Below, piece by piece: positions 16,114 through 22,588 of a stretch of DNA of 25,830 nt; the stretch's first letter is position 1; each line of letters starts with the position of its first letter. Source of the stretch: an uncultured Porphyromonas sp. (GTDB lineage Bacteria; Bacteroidota; Bacteroidia; Bacteroidales; Porphyromonadaceae); contig CALTVJ010000019.1 of assembly GCA_943912835.1 (NCBI GenBank), positions 1 through 25,830 of the forward strand, in the 5' to 3' direction. Position numbers and translations under genes: made by a program. The notes beneath the pieces were generated by a model that made no database searches, was not told the origin of the DNA, and saw nothing but the letters and a program-made list of their open reading frames with translations.

Positions 16114-17487
16114 TCAATAATTCTTTTTTATATAATCTTCTATACAATCTGCCAAATCAAAGCCCTGCTTGATACGATCAGGCATACCTATTCCTCCAAG
16201 CATATTTCCTCCGATATGTAACCCTAGAAATTGTCTCTCCAATTCGTCTATTTTGGACAACCTATCGTCCGTAGTCTTCTCGTACTGAGGGATAGCTCTA
16301 CGATGTCTAAAAATCCTAAACAAATCTGGTTTTTGCCTTAGAGAAAGGGTACTAAACAAGCGATCTTCTACAATTTGGTTTATTTTGTCATCGCTAAAAT
16401 CTATAATCTCAGGAGCACGCATCCCACCTAAAAACAAACTTAATAAAAGCCCTCCCTCTGGTGTACGGCCAGAAAAAGTTGCACTAGGATTAAGGATACC
16501 CAGCACATTTGAATCCTCAATACTAGGAACTAGTCCTCCAAAAGCATTAAAATCTATATCGGGAGCATGCTCATAACCACAAACGACCTGAACAATTGGA
16601 GCATAGCGCATAGCAAGTATAGGCAACCAATCTACATCTAGAGAGCTAAACATATGTGCAAGCTCCTCTGTACCTATCGTTGTCACAATATGACGAGTTC
16701 GCAATTCATAGCACTTGCCTTGCTGCTCATAGCGAATCAACCAGTCATAGGGAGCTAGATACTCGATACCTAGTACATTTACACCAAGTTTCAACTTTTC
16801 CTCAATGGTTTCACTAATGGCATCCGTTAAACTTGATAAACCTCCGTAAGCCGAAAACACCTCCTTTGTGGCACGTCTCTCTCTCTCCGTTTTCTTACGA
16901 CGGACAAATGCTATAGCCCCTCTCACAAAACTACCATGCTGACGCTCGAGATTATAAAGTTTGGGCAAGGCATGTCGGGTAACAAGTTTCTCCGGATCAC
17001 CAGCATAAATACCACCAACAAAAGGATCTACAGCATAGCGATAATAACTCTCTCCGAGACGACGACGTACTAAAGATGCCACACTCTCATCTGGAGAGGT
17101 GCCCCTCTCCCGCCAAGGCTCCAAAAGGATTCGCAATTTATCTCCCCAAGAGAATAGAGATGTAGATATAGCACTACTTAAACCTGAAGGTAATGGGTGG
17201 AAACGACCTTGCTTCAGGATCAAACGCTTTTTAGCTTCTGGACGTGCTATTTGTAACAGATCAGGGTAATCATCAAAAAGCTCAAGTACCTCTGGCTGAC
17301 TAAGAATACCTGTATTTGGTCCAGACTCAAAAGTAAAGCCACCCTCATGATAGCTTTGGATCTGTCCTCCAGCTCTCGGCTTACGCTCAAGCACAACATA
17401 TTTTATTCCTTTTTTATGGAGTTTGTGCGCTGTAGATAGCCCTGTAAGCCCAGCGCCAATGACTACAACATCTAGTTTCTCAGACAT
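16114..17487 (-). CDS. hemG: Protoporphyrinogen oxidase, FAD-dependent (HemY/PPOX type)
   Basis: Oxidises protoporphyrinogen (or coproporphyrinogen) IX in late haem synthesis. From the ATG at 17487 there are 457 residues. The N-terminal FAD-binding motif is VVVIGAGLTGLS (GxGxxG at 11-16), then LERKPRAGGQIQS and FTFESGPNTG, typical of PPOX and related amine-oxidase-fold enzymes. YAVDPFVGGIYAGDPEKL is a strong PPOX signature, and GNMLGGIGMPDRI closes the C-terminal FAD site. The symbol hemG is the Porphyromonas usage; Gram-positive equivalents are hemY. No other haem gene is in the window; Porphyromonas are known to keep only a partial haem pathway. A TTG at 17517 would start inside a promoter-like box, favouring the ATG. 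Confidence 0.93.
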   Translation of the reverse strand: MSEKLDVVVIGAGLTGLSTAHKLHKKGIKYVVLERKPRAGGQIQSYHEGGFTFESGPNTGILSQPEVLELFDDYPDLLQIARPEAKKRLILKQGRFHPLPSGLSSAISTSLFSWGDKLRILLEPWRERGTSPDESVASLVRRRLGESYYRYAVDPFVGGIYAGDPEKLVTRHALPKLYNLERQHGSFVRGAIAFVRRKKTERERRATKEVFSAYGGLSSLTDAISETIEEKLKLGVNVLGIEYLAPYDWLIRYEQQGKCYELRTRHIVTTIGTEELAHMFSSLDVDWLPILAMRYAPIVQVVCGYEHAPDIDFNAFGGLVPSIEDSNVLGILNPSATFSGRTPEGGLLLSLFLGGMRAPEIIDFSDDKINQIVEDRLFSTLSLRQKPDLFRIFRHRRAIPQYEKTTDDRLSKIDELERQFLGLHIGGNMLGGIGMPDRIKQGFDLADCIEDYIKKNY

Positions 17488-17514
17488 GACCCTATAAATC
17501 CCTTTTTCGTACTT

Positions 17515-17522
17515 CAAAGATA
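17515..17522 (-). promoter_or_regulatory. Candidate -7 box for hemG
   Basis: TATCTTTG on the minus strand matches TAnnTTTG and ends 27 bases before the hemG ATG, giving a plausible leader of ~20 bases. A second match, TATGTTTG, lies at 17559-17566. Neither has a convincing TTTG about 20 bases upstream, so which is used is open. Confidence 0.38.
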
Positions 17523-17582
17523 CGAATTGTTACTGTGATAGTCCTACAGACAACAGCCCAAACATAGAATATAATACAAAAT

Positions 17583-17612
17583 AACCCTCCTAGGCCTATT
17601 CCTAAGAGGGTT
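17583..17612 (-). terminator. Intrinsic terminator of the lipoprotein cassette
   Basis: Arms AACCCTCCTAGG (17583-17594) and CCTAAGAGGGTT (17601-17612) pair at 11 of 12 positions around a 6-base loop. On the minus strand the stem is followed by ATTTTGTATT. It lies 25 bases past the lipoprotein stop and separates that gene from hemG. Confidence 0.75.
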
Positions 17613-17637
17613 GTTTTGTTGATCTAGTCTATAAACT

Positions 17638-19467
17638 CTAACGCGCAGGGGCTGATATAGACGCTGGAGTAACTACCGTACGAGAGAACAAACGTACTGG
17701 GAACTTGTAAGTCTCTGTAGAGTGCTCACCAAAGAGTTCGAAATGTTCGGGCTTATATTGTGGTCGTCCTACATATTGTGCTGGATAATATTGAAAGCCA
17801 GCATCCCCCTTATAACCAATCTGTCCTTGAGGTGAATCTGAAGATGTCCAATAAGCTCCCGATCCCCCATATCGAGCTCTCTCTGTATTTCCAGTTGCCG
17901 CAGGGAAATAACGCACTACATCTTTAGATGGATCTTTAGCCCAAAAAGCCTCGTTGGCAATATCATCCAAAGTCCACTCAGCATTATTCCCTAAGTAGCG
18001 ACAAGTAATTTTAAGATAGGAGTTCGTAGAATTTTCAGTAAAATTCCCGATAAACTCATAACGATAAGCTGTCTGCATACAAAGATTGCTATGCTTCAAA
18101 CGAAGAGCATAGAGTTTACGAGGAAGTACACCAGGAGAAGTTGTTTCTGCCCTATAATCAGCAGTCGTTCGATAAGTTTCATTATCTGCCACAATCTCTT
18201 CTTCAATATTCTTCTGCTCATTACCAGAAATCAAATAAATAGTTTCTCTAGGCAAAATAGCACGCATCTGAGGTTGTGAGGGTAGATAATATGTAGATCC
18301 TTCAATATTTATACCTTTCCCAAACTTTGCAACAGCTTCTGCATGGGTGTAATGACCTCCCGTATTGTTTGCGAGTGTTTTATCAAACGAAGTACCATTA
18401 GTAGCAATATTGTAATGAGCCACAAACTCAAGAGGAAGTTTCTTTGAAGGGAAACAACTCTCTGCTATCGGAGCTGGCTCCTTCTCATAAGATAGGCTTA
18501 AGGTCGCTGGAACAGAACCAAAAGCTAGAACCTTATTATTAGTCTTAATTTTGAACTCCTTACCTGTAGAAGCGATAACAGTAACATCTGTAGCCAAGTT
18601 CGTAGTAGCCTTGACAGGCATCACTGTCAGATAGTAGTAAGTATCCGATACTTGACCAGCCCCAACAGTGAGTGGCTTAGGAAGAGTATAAGTTACATCT
18701 GTTGCAGTAGTAGTAGTCTTACCCTCCTGAAGGTTACCGCCTGTTAGATTTGCCAAATCATACTCCCAATTAAGAACGAAAGCATTACTCTTGATCTTAA
18801 TTTTAGTAACAACTATATCGGTTTTTCCAGCATAATTATCTACCCTAAAAGCGAGTAGCGAACCACTAGGCTTGAAAGACAAGTTGGCTTGCAAGTACTG
18901 CTTCCCTCCAACAGGAGCAGGCATCAGGCGAAGATTAGTCCACTTCAACACATAAGGTATCTGTGTACTCACCATATTATTGCGAGCGTTTTTCGTTGCT
19001 AAACCTTTATTGGCAACAGCCTTGACTATGTTTTCACTATCACCCAAAGTGGCATAAGTATGGCTTGGAGTGCCAACTTCACTCAACACAACAGCTGAGA
19101 TTTGATAGTTTCCTGTTGCAACATCAGGCACCTCTAGCTTACCTTTAAAGAAAGCTTTATTCTGCCCCTTTACCTTCTTAAAAATAACAGTATGGTAAAG
19201 AGGTGCGCTCGTTCCTCGACGAATAGCAAGACGAACTTGCAAATCCTTCTCAGGCATCTGCAAATTGGCATTAATTCTAAAGGTATTTTCGTCACGAGAT
19301 ACAGCATATATTGCTCTTGCTTCATCCGAGAAATCTGTAACAAGCTCAATAGTCTTTTCTACTGTTGCCCCCTGATAGACATCATCTACCGTATTATCCT
19401 TACTACAAGCTGTAAATGCAAATAGTAGTAAGAAAGTAAGACTCAAAATCTTATATAATGTTTTCAT
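17638..19467 (-). CDS. Large surface-type lipoprotein, possible fimbrial/adhesin-like
   Basis: 609 residues with a lipoprotein signal: hydrophobic core 8-20, FTAC, lipid Cys C21. SKDN then VDD follow the Cys, the kind of acidic early residues linked to surface export of Bacteroidetes lipoproteins. Residues ~35-330 look like repeated beta-sandwich domains (alternating polar/hydrophobic strands, many Thr/Val/Lys). Residues ~340-600 contain STYYLPSQPQMRAILP, AYWTSSDSP and a closing FPVRLFSR, a pattern like the lectin-type C-terminal modules seen in Bacteroidetes surface proteins that end in xVR. No type IX secretion C-terminal domain is seen. I do not recognise the exact family. It follows the 47-codon gene by 28 bases and ends at a terminator, so it is in a two-gene unit. 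The C-terminus is short and basic (SAPAR). Confidence 0.75.
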   Translation of the reverse strand: MKTLYKILSLTFLLLFAFTACSKDNTVDDVYQGATVEKTIELVTDFSDEARAIYAVSRDENTFRINANLQMPEKDLQVRLAIRRGTSAPLYHTVIFKKVKGQNKAFFKGKLEVPDVATGNYQISAVVLSEVGTPSHTYATLGDSENIVKAVANKGLATKNARNNMVSTQIPYVLKWTNLRLMPAPVGGKQYLQANLSFKPSGSLLAFRVDNYAGKTDIVVTKIKIKSNAFVLNWEYDLANLTGGNLQEGKTTTTATDVTYTLPKPLTVGAGQVSDTYYYLTVMPVKATTNLATDVTVIASTGKEFKIKTNNKVLAFGSVPATLSLSYEKEPAPIAESCFPSKKLPLEFVAHYNIATNGTSFDKTLANNTGGHYTHAEAVAKFGKGINIEGSTYYLPSQPQMRAILPRETIYLISGNEQKNIEEEIVADNETYRTTADYRAETTSPGVLPRKLYALRLKHSNLCMQTAYRYEFIGNFTENSTNSYLKITCRYLGNNAEWTLDDIANEAFWAKDPSKDVVRYFPAATGNTERARYGGSGAYWTSSDSPQGQIGYKGDAGFQYYPAQYVGRPQYKPEHFELFGEHSTETYKFPVRLFSRTVVTPASISAPAR

Positions 19468-19495
19468 TAAAATCTACGTTAAATTTATTCGACAG

Positions 19496-19639
19496 CTACG
19501 GTTGATACCATTCATCCTGTGGATCCAAGTCCTCAAAATCAGCACCTAGATCAAACGACATTTGAGCCAACACACTCAAAGCCACAGGCAACTCCAAGAC
19601 CTCCACCTGTGGAGTCTCATAAAAAAGTTCCTTTTTCAT
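19496..19639 (-). CDS. Small acidic protein (47 residues) upstream of the lipoprotein
   Basis: An ATG-started frame of 47 residues: opens MKKELFYETPQVEVLELPVA, continues LSVLAQMSFDLG, and ends ADFEDLDPQDEWYQP before TAG. The pattern (basic Met-Lys-Lys start, Y-x-x-P-x-V-x-V-L-E core, short hydrophobic middle, Asp/Glu-rich tail with a Trp) is shared by many unannotated ~50-residue Bacteroidales proteins placed just upstream of surface or fimbrial-type lipoprotein genes. That comparison is from memory. No signal-peptide cleavage site or membrane helix is clear. It starts ~140 bases after a near-consensus promoter and stops 28 bases before the lipoprotein ATG. Function unknown; a small assembly partner or signal is only a guess. 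Confidence 0.72.
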   Translation of the reverse strand: MKKELFYETPQVEVLELPVALSVLAQMSFDLGADFEDLDPQDEWYQP

Positions 19640-19672
19640 TCTTTATTTTTACTGTAATAATGTGTATTCGTA

Positions 19673-19691
19673 ATTAAGTTTGCGACTTAAT
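19673..19691 (-). promoter_or_regulatory. Hairpin in the leader of the small-peptide gene
   Basis: Minus-strand ATTAAGT and ACTTAAT form a perfect 7-bp stem around CGCAA, 34 bases before the ATG at 19639. It is AT-rich and has no U-tract, so it is not a standard terminator; it could tune translation or be chance. Confidence 0.3.
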
Positions 19692-19785
19692 CTGTAATGA
19701 GAGCAACCTCCTGAGCCATATACCAAAAAGTCTAATAGCTAGTAGCCATCAACCTCAAATCACAAAGAAGAGACACTCAATTTTA

Positions 19786-19817
19786 CAAAATTACAACAAA
19801 AATATCAATCGATCAAA
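19786..19817 (-). promoter_or_regulatory. Bacteroidetes-type promoter for the peptide/lipoprotein unit
   Basis: Minus strand: TTTG (19817-19814), a 20-base spacer, then TAATTTTG (19793-19786). Both boxes match the Bacteroidetes sigma-factor consensus (TTTG and TAnnTTTG) exactly with a normal spacer. Start of transcription is expected near 19779, leaving a leader of about 140 bases. Confidence 0.68.
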
Positions 19818-19923
19818 TAAAAGAAATTTATCCCTCCCCAATCGTACATCTAAATCAAGTCTAAAATCCTCCCCCAAATTACACCTAGCAACAGCTACAA
19901 ACTCGATCAACTTAGAAGCCTTT

Positions 19924-19967
19924 TATCGTCTCGGTAAGTAAAGAATGCATGTCCCACCGAGACGATA
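19924..19967. repeat. Inverted repeat upstream of the efflux operon
   Basis: Arms TATCGTCTCGGT (19924-19935) and ACCGAGACGATA (19956-19967) are perfect reverse complements over 12 bp, separated by 20 bases. No U-tract follows on either strand and both flanking genes point away, so a terminator is unlikely. It ends 23 bases before the candidate -33 box of the efflux operon, a good place for an operator or a regulatory RNA stem. Confidence 0.65.
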
Positions 19968-19990
19968 TACCTCTGAAAAATAAATAACTT

Positions 19991-20021
19991 TTTGACTAAA
20001 CTAAACCTACAATTAGAAGTG
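19991..20021 (+). promoter_or_regulatory. Candidate promoter of the RND efflux operon
   Basis: TTTG (19991-19994), a 19-base spacer, then TAGAAGTG (20014-20021), which keeps TA and final TG of the TAnnTTTG box. The predicted start near 20028 gives a leader of about 35 bases before the ATG at 20063. Confidence 0.38.
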
Positions 20022-20062
20022 TTATCTAAAATAACTGACATAACTAAATTGCAATAAACAAT

Positions 20063-21514
20063 ATGGACATGTATTCCAGGCTGACATCATTAATAAGAAT
20101 TAGCGGAAGCAAGGCACCAGAAACTTACCACAAACAACTTGGTAAAAAATTACAGCTACTATTACTCTTCTTTATCTCAGTAACTAGTGCTCGGGCTAGT
20201 ACACCAGACACACTCCGTCTCACCCTCTCCGATGCTCTCTCTATAGCAACGGAACGCAACCTTAGCATTAAATCAGCAAAACTATCAGTAGACAAAGCTC
20301 AACACGATAGACGAAGTAACCTTGCTAAATTATTCCCAACAGTAAATCTTAATGGGCAATATGGATATACTCTCAAAAAACAAAAGGTTTATTTCGGTAG
20401 TGAGAAATCCAATGGTCAAACAAACCCAATGTCTTCATTCTTCCCAAGTGACGGGATTGAAATGGGACAAAGCCACAATATAAACACAACACTCAACGCA
20501 AGCTTAGCTCTTGTCTCACCTCAACTGTGGGCAAGCTTGGCTCTTGATAAAATCAGTGTAGACCTTGCACTCGAAAGATCTAAAGCATCTGCCATTAGCA
20601 TGCAAGCAGAGGTCAGCAGGGCTTACATTGCGGTACTTTTTGCAAAAGAACATTTAGCAGTGCAACAGGCTTCTCTGGAGAGCATGCAAAACAGCTACCG
20701 AAACATCACTCAGAAGTACCAACAAGGACTTGTTGCTGAATATGATGTGATTCGAATGAATGCTCAAGTAAAAAATCTACAACCCAATATCTTGCAGGCA
20801 GAGCAACAGCTTCATTTAGCGAAAATGAAACTTCTTGTTCTCATGGGACTAGAGCCTCAACAAAATATTACGCTTACAGAGGAGCTTCAAGATTATGAAA
20901 CAGAGTTACAAAATCTATATGCCTATATGCTGAGCAGTAATAGCAATAATATAAACGAGAACTCAAACTTACGCCAATTAGATTTCAACCTCAAACAGTT
21001 GGAGGCGACAGCGAGACTCAAAAAAACCGAATACCTTCCTACTCTAGCTCTGAGCTTCAATTATAATTACAACTTTGCAAGCGATTATCTTAAATTAAAC
21101 AATACCAGACGTTGGACTCCCAGCTCTACAATAGGTCTTGCTCTAAATATACCTCTGTTTACAGGTGGATCGACAAAACATGGGTTGAGAAGTATCAAAA
21201 CACAACAAGAACAAATTCACGTAGAAAGAGCGAACACAGAAAACCAACTACGACTACAACTGCTTAGTAGTCAAAATAGTCTCAATAGCGCGAAAACTCA
21301 ATACGACGCCAGTAAAGAAGCGGAAAGCAGTGCTAAAAAAGGGTTAGAGATAGCTAATGTACGGTATAAAACTGGCAATGGCACACTACTGGAGCTGACC
21401 GATGCAGAGTTCGCTCTACGCCAAGCCCAATTAAGCAAAGCTCAGGCGATATATAGCTATATGAATACACTCTACACTCTAAACGAACTACAAGGAAAAG
21501 GTCCTTCGAAATAA
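20063..21514 (+). CDS. TolC-family outer membrane efflux protein
   Basis: 483-residue outer membrane factor that forms the exit duct of a tripartite pump. The signal sequence core is QLLLLFFISVTSARA, with likely cleavage before STPD (~residue 46). The mature part shows two OEP repeats: LTLSDALSIATERNLSI (~53-69) begins the first, with long coiled-coil helices and NITQKYQQGLVAEYDVI (~213-229); the second, after ~300, ends VRYKTGNGTLLELTDAE near residue 440, the typical gap-free helix motif. The region before the signal core is unusually long (~30 residues) because no later ATG precedes it. First gene of the operon; the adaptor follows after 39 bases. Substrate unknown. Confidence 0.92.
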   Translation: MDMYSRLTSLIRISGSKAPETYHKQLGKKLQLLLLFFISVTSARASTPDTLRLTLSDALSIATERNLSIKSAKLSVDKAQHDRRSNLAKLFPTVNLNGQYGYTLKKQKVYFGSEKSNGQTNPMSSFFPSDGIEMGQSHNINTTLNASLALVSPQLWASLALDKISVDLALERSKASAISMQAEVSRAYIAVLFAKEHLAVQQASLESMQNSYRNITQKYQQGLVAEYDVIRMNAQVKNLQPNILQAEQQLHLAKMKLLVLMGLEPQQNITLTEELQDYETELQNLYAYMLSSNSNNINENSNLRQLDFNLKQLEATARLKKTEYLPTLALSFNYNYNFASDYLKLNNTRRWTPSSTIGLALNIPLFTGGSTKHGLRSIKTQQEQIHVERANTENQLRLQLLSSQNSLNSAKTQYDASKEAESSAKKGLEIANVRYKTGNGTLLELTDAEFALRQAQLSKAQAIYSYMNTLYTLNELQGKGPSK

Positions 21515-21553
21515 ATATATTACCAACAATATCACAGCAATTATTTTTGGAAA

Positions 21554-22585
21554 ATGAACAAGAAAACATATATCCCTCTAGGTCTTATCACAACTGTGTT
21601 GTTATCCGCATTACCAGCTTGCCAAGGAAGTCAACAAGCAAAACAAGAAGAACAAATAAAAGATAGCATAAACATCCCACATGTAGAGAGCACCTCTGCT
21701 CAACTAGAGAGCATTAGCCTTGAAGAAAACTTCAGCACAACTCTCATAGCCAAAGTGAGTAACAACATATCAGCACAAACTGGAGGTCGCCTAAGACAAC
21801 TACTCGTTGAGGTTGGGGATCGGGTTGCAAAAGGACAAGTAGTTGCTCGTCTTGAAGCCACTCAACTATCAACAGCACAAATACAGCTAAATGATGCTCA
21901 ATTAGCTCTAGATCGTATGGAAGAATTATACAAAGTTGGTGCTGTAAGTAAATCTGAATGGGAAAGAGCAAAAAGCAATCGTGACATTACTCGCCAACAA
22001 TTAAACAATATCAGTACCAATACTGAGCTACGTAGCCCAATATCTGGTATCGTCACCAAAAAGAACTACGACAACGGAGACGTTACAAATCCAAGTCAAG
22101 CTATCGTAGTTATAGAACAAATCAGCCCACTTAAAGCTATCATTAACGTATCGGAAGCTAACTACAATCGCTTGAGAAAAGGGTTAATTGCAAACCTACA
22201 AGTAGAAGCTTTTCCAAACCAAACCTTCGAAGGTACAGTGAGCAATATCTATCCAACTATAGACAACCGAACACATACTGTAGGAGTAGAGATTGAGTTT
22301 AAAAACAATGATTTACGCCTGCGCCCAGGTATGTATGGGACACTTCATCTCGGCTTAGGCTCTCGTGAGACCATTCTTATCCCAAGAAGTGCGGTACAAC
22401 GAACCATTGGCTCTGGGACACGATATGTATATGTCATTCAAAATAATAAATTAAGCTATCGAGTAGTGGAGACTGGTGCGACAATCGGCAATAAGCAAGA
22501 AATCACATCTGGTCTAAACGTAGGAGAGCTCGTTGTCGTCAATAACAACACAAGCCTCTCAAATGGACAACAAGTTAAGCTATAA
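21554..22585 (+). CDS. RND efflux membrane-fusion (adaptor) lipoprotein
   Basis: 343-residue periplasmic adaptor linking pump and outer membrane duct. Lipoprotein signal ending LPAC (lipid Cys at 23). Lipoyl-like half motifs: GGRLRQLLVEVGDRVAKGQVVARLE (~76-100) and SPISGIVTKKNYDNGDVTNP (~160-179), separated by a short alpha-hairpin (~104-155). A beta-barrel domain contains NIYPTIDNRTHTVGVEIEF and LRPGMYGTLHLG. A membrane-proximal domain follows, with the C-terminal segment INSGLNVGELVVV-like (ITSGLNVGELVVV). Length and domain order are normal for AcrA/MexA-type proteins. It lies 3 bases before the pump gene, so translation is probably coupled. Confidence 0.93.
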   Translation: MNKKTYIPLGLITTVLLSALPACQGSQQAKQEEQIKDSINIPHVESTSAQLESISLEENFSTTLIAKVSNNISAQTGGRLRQLLVEVGDRVAKGQVVARLEATQLSTAQIQLNDAQLALDRMEELYKVGAVSKSEWERAKSNRDITRQQLNNISTNTELRSPISGIVTKKNYDNGDVTNPSQAIVVIEQISPLKAIINVSEANYNRLRKGLIANLQVEAFPNQTFEGTVSNIYPTIDNRTHTVGVEIEFKNNDLRLRPGMYGTLHLGLGSRETILIPRSAVQRTIGSGTRYVYVIQNNKLSYRVVETGATIGNKQEITSGLNVGELVVVNNNTSLSNGQQVKL

Positions 22586-22588
22586 CCT

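Larger units (their letters stand above)
19640..20062. other. 423-base divergent intergenic region
   Basis: AT-rich spacer between the leftward peptide/lipoprotein unit and the rightward efflux operon. It holds the leftward promoter (19786-19817) and its ~140-base leader, a leader hairpin (19673-19691), an inverted repeat (19924-19967) and the candidate rightward promoter (19991-20021). I see no regulator gene or RNA gene. Confidence 0.7.

Noticed and set aside
17488..17517. Upstream TTG start for hemG
   Set aside because: It would start within a TAnnTTTG box and adds residues before the FAD motif; the ATG at 17487 fits the family.
17638..19467. Lipoprotein as a type IX secretion cargo
   Set aside because: No C-terminal sorting domain; it has a lipoprotein signal with Cys21 instead.
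19924..19967. Reading the inverted repeat as an intrinsic terminator
   Set aside because: No U-tract on either strand and both adjacent genes diverge, so there is no transcript end to serve.
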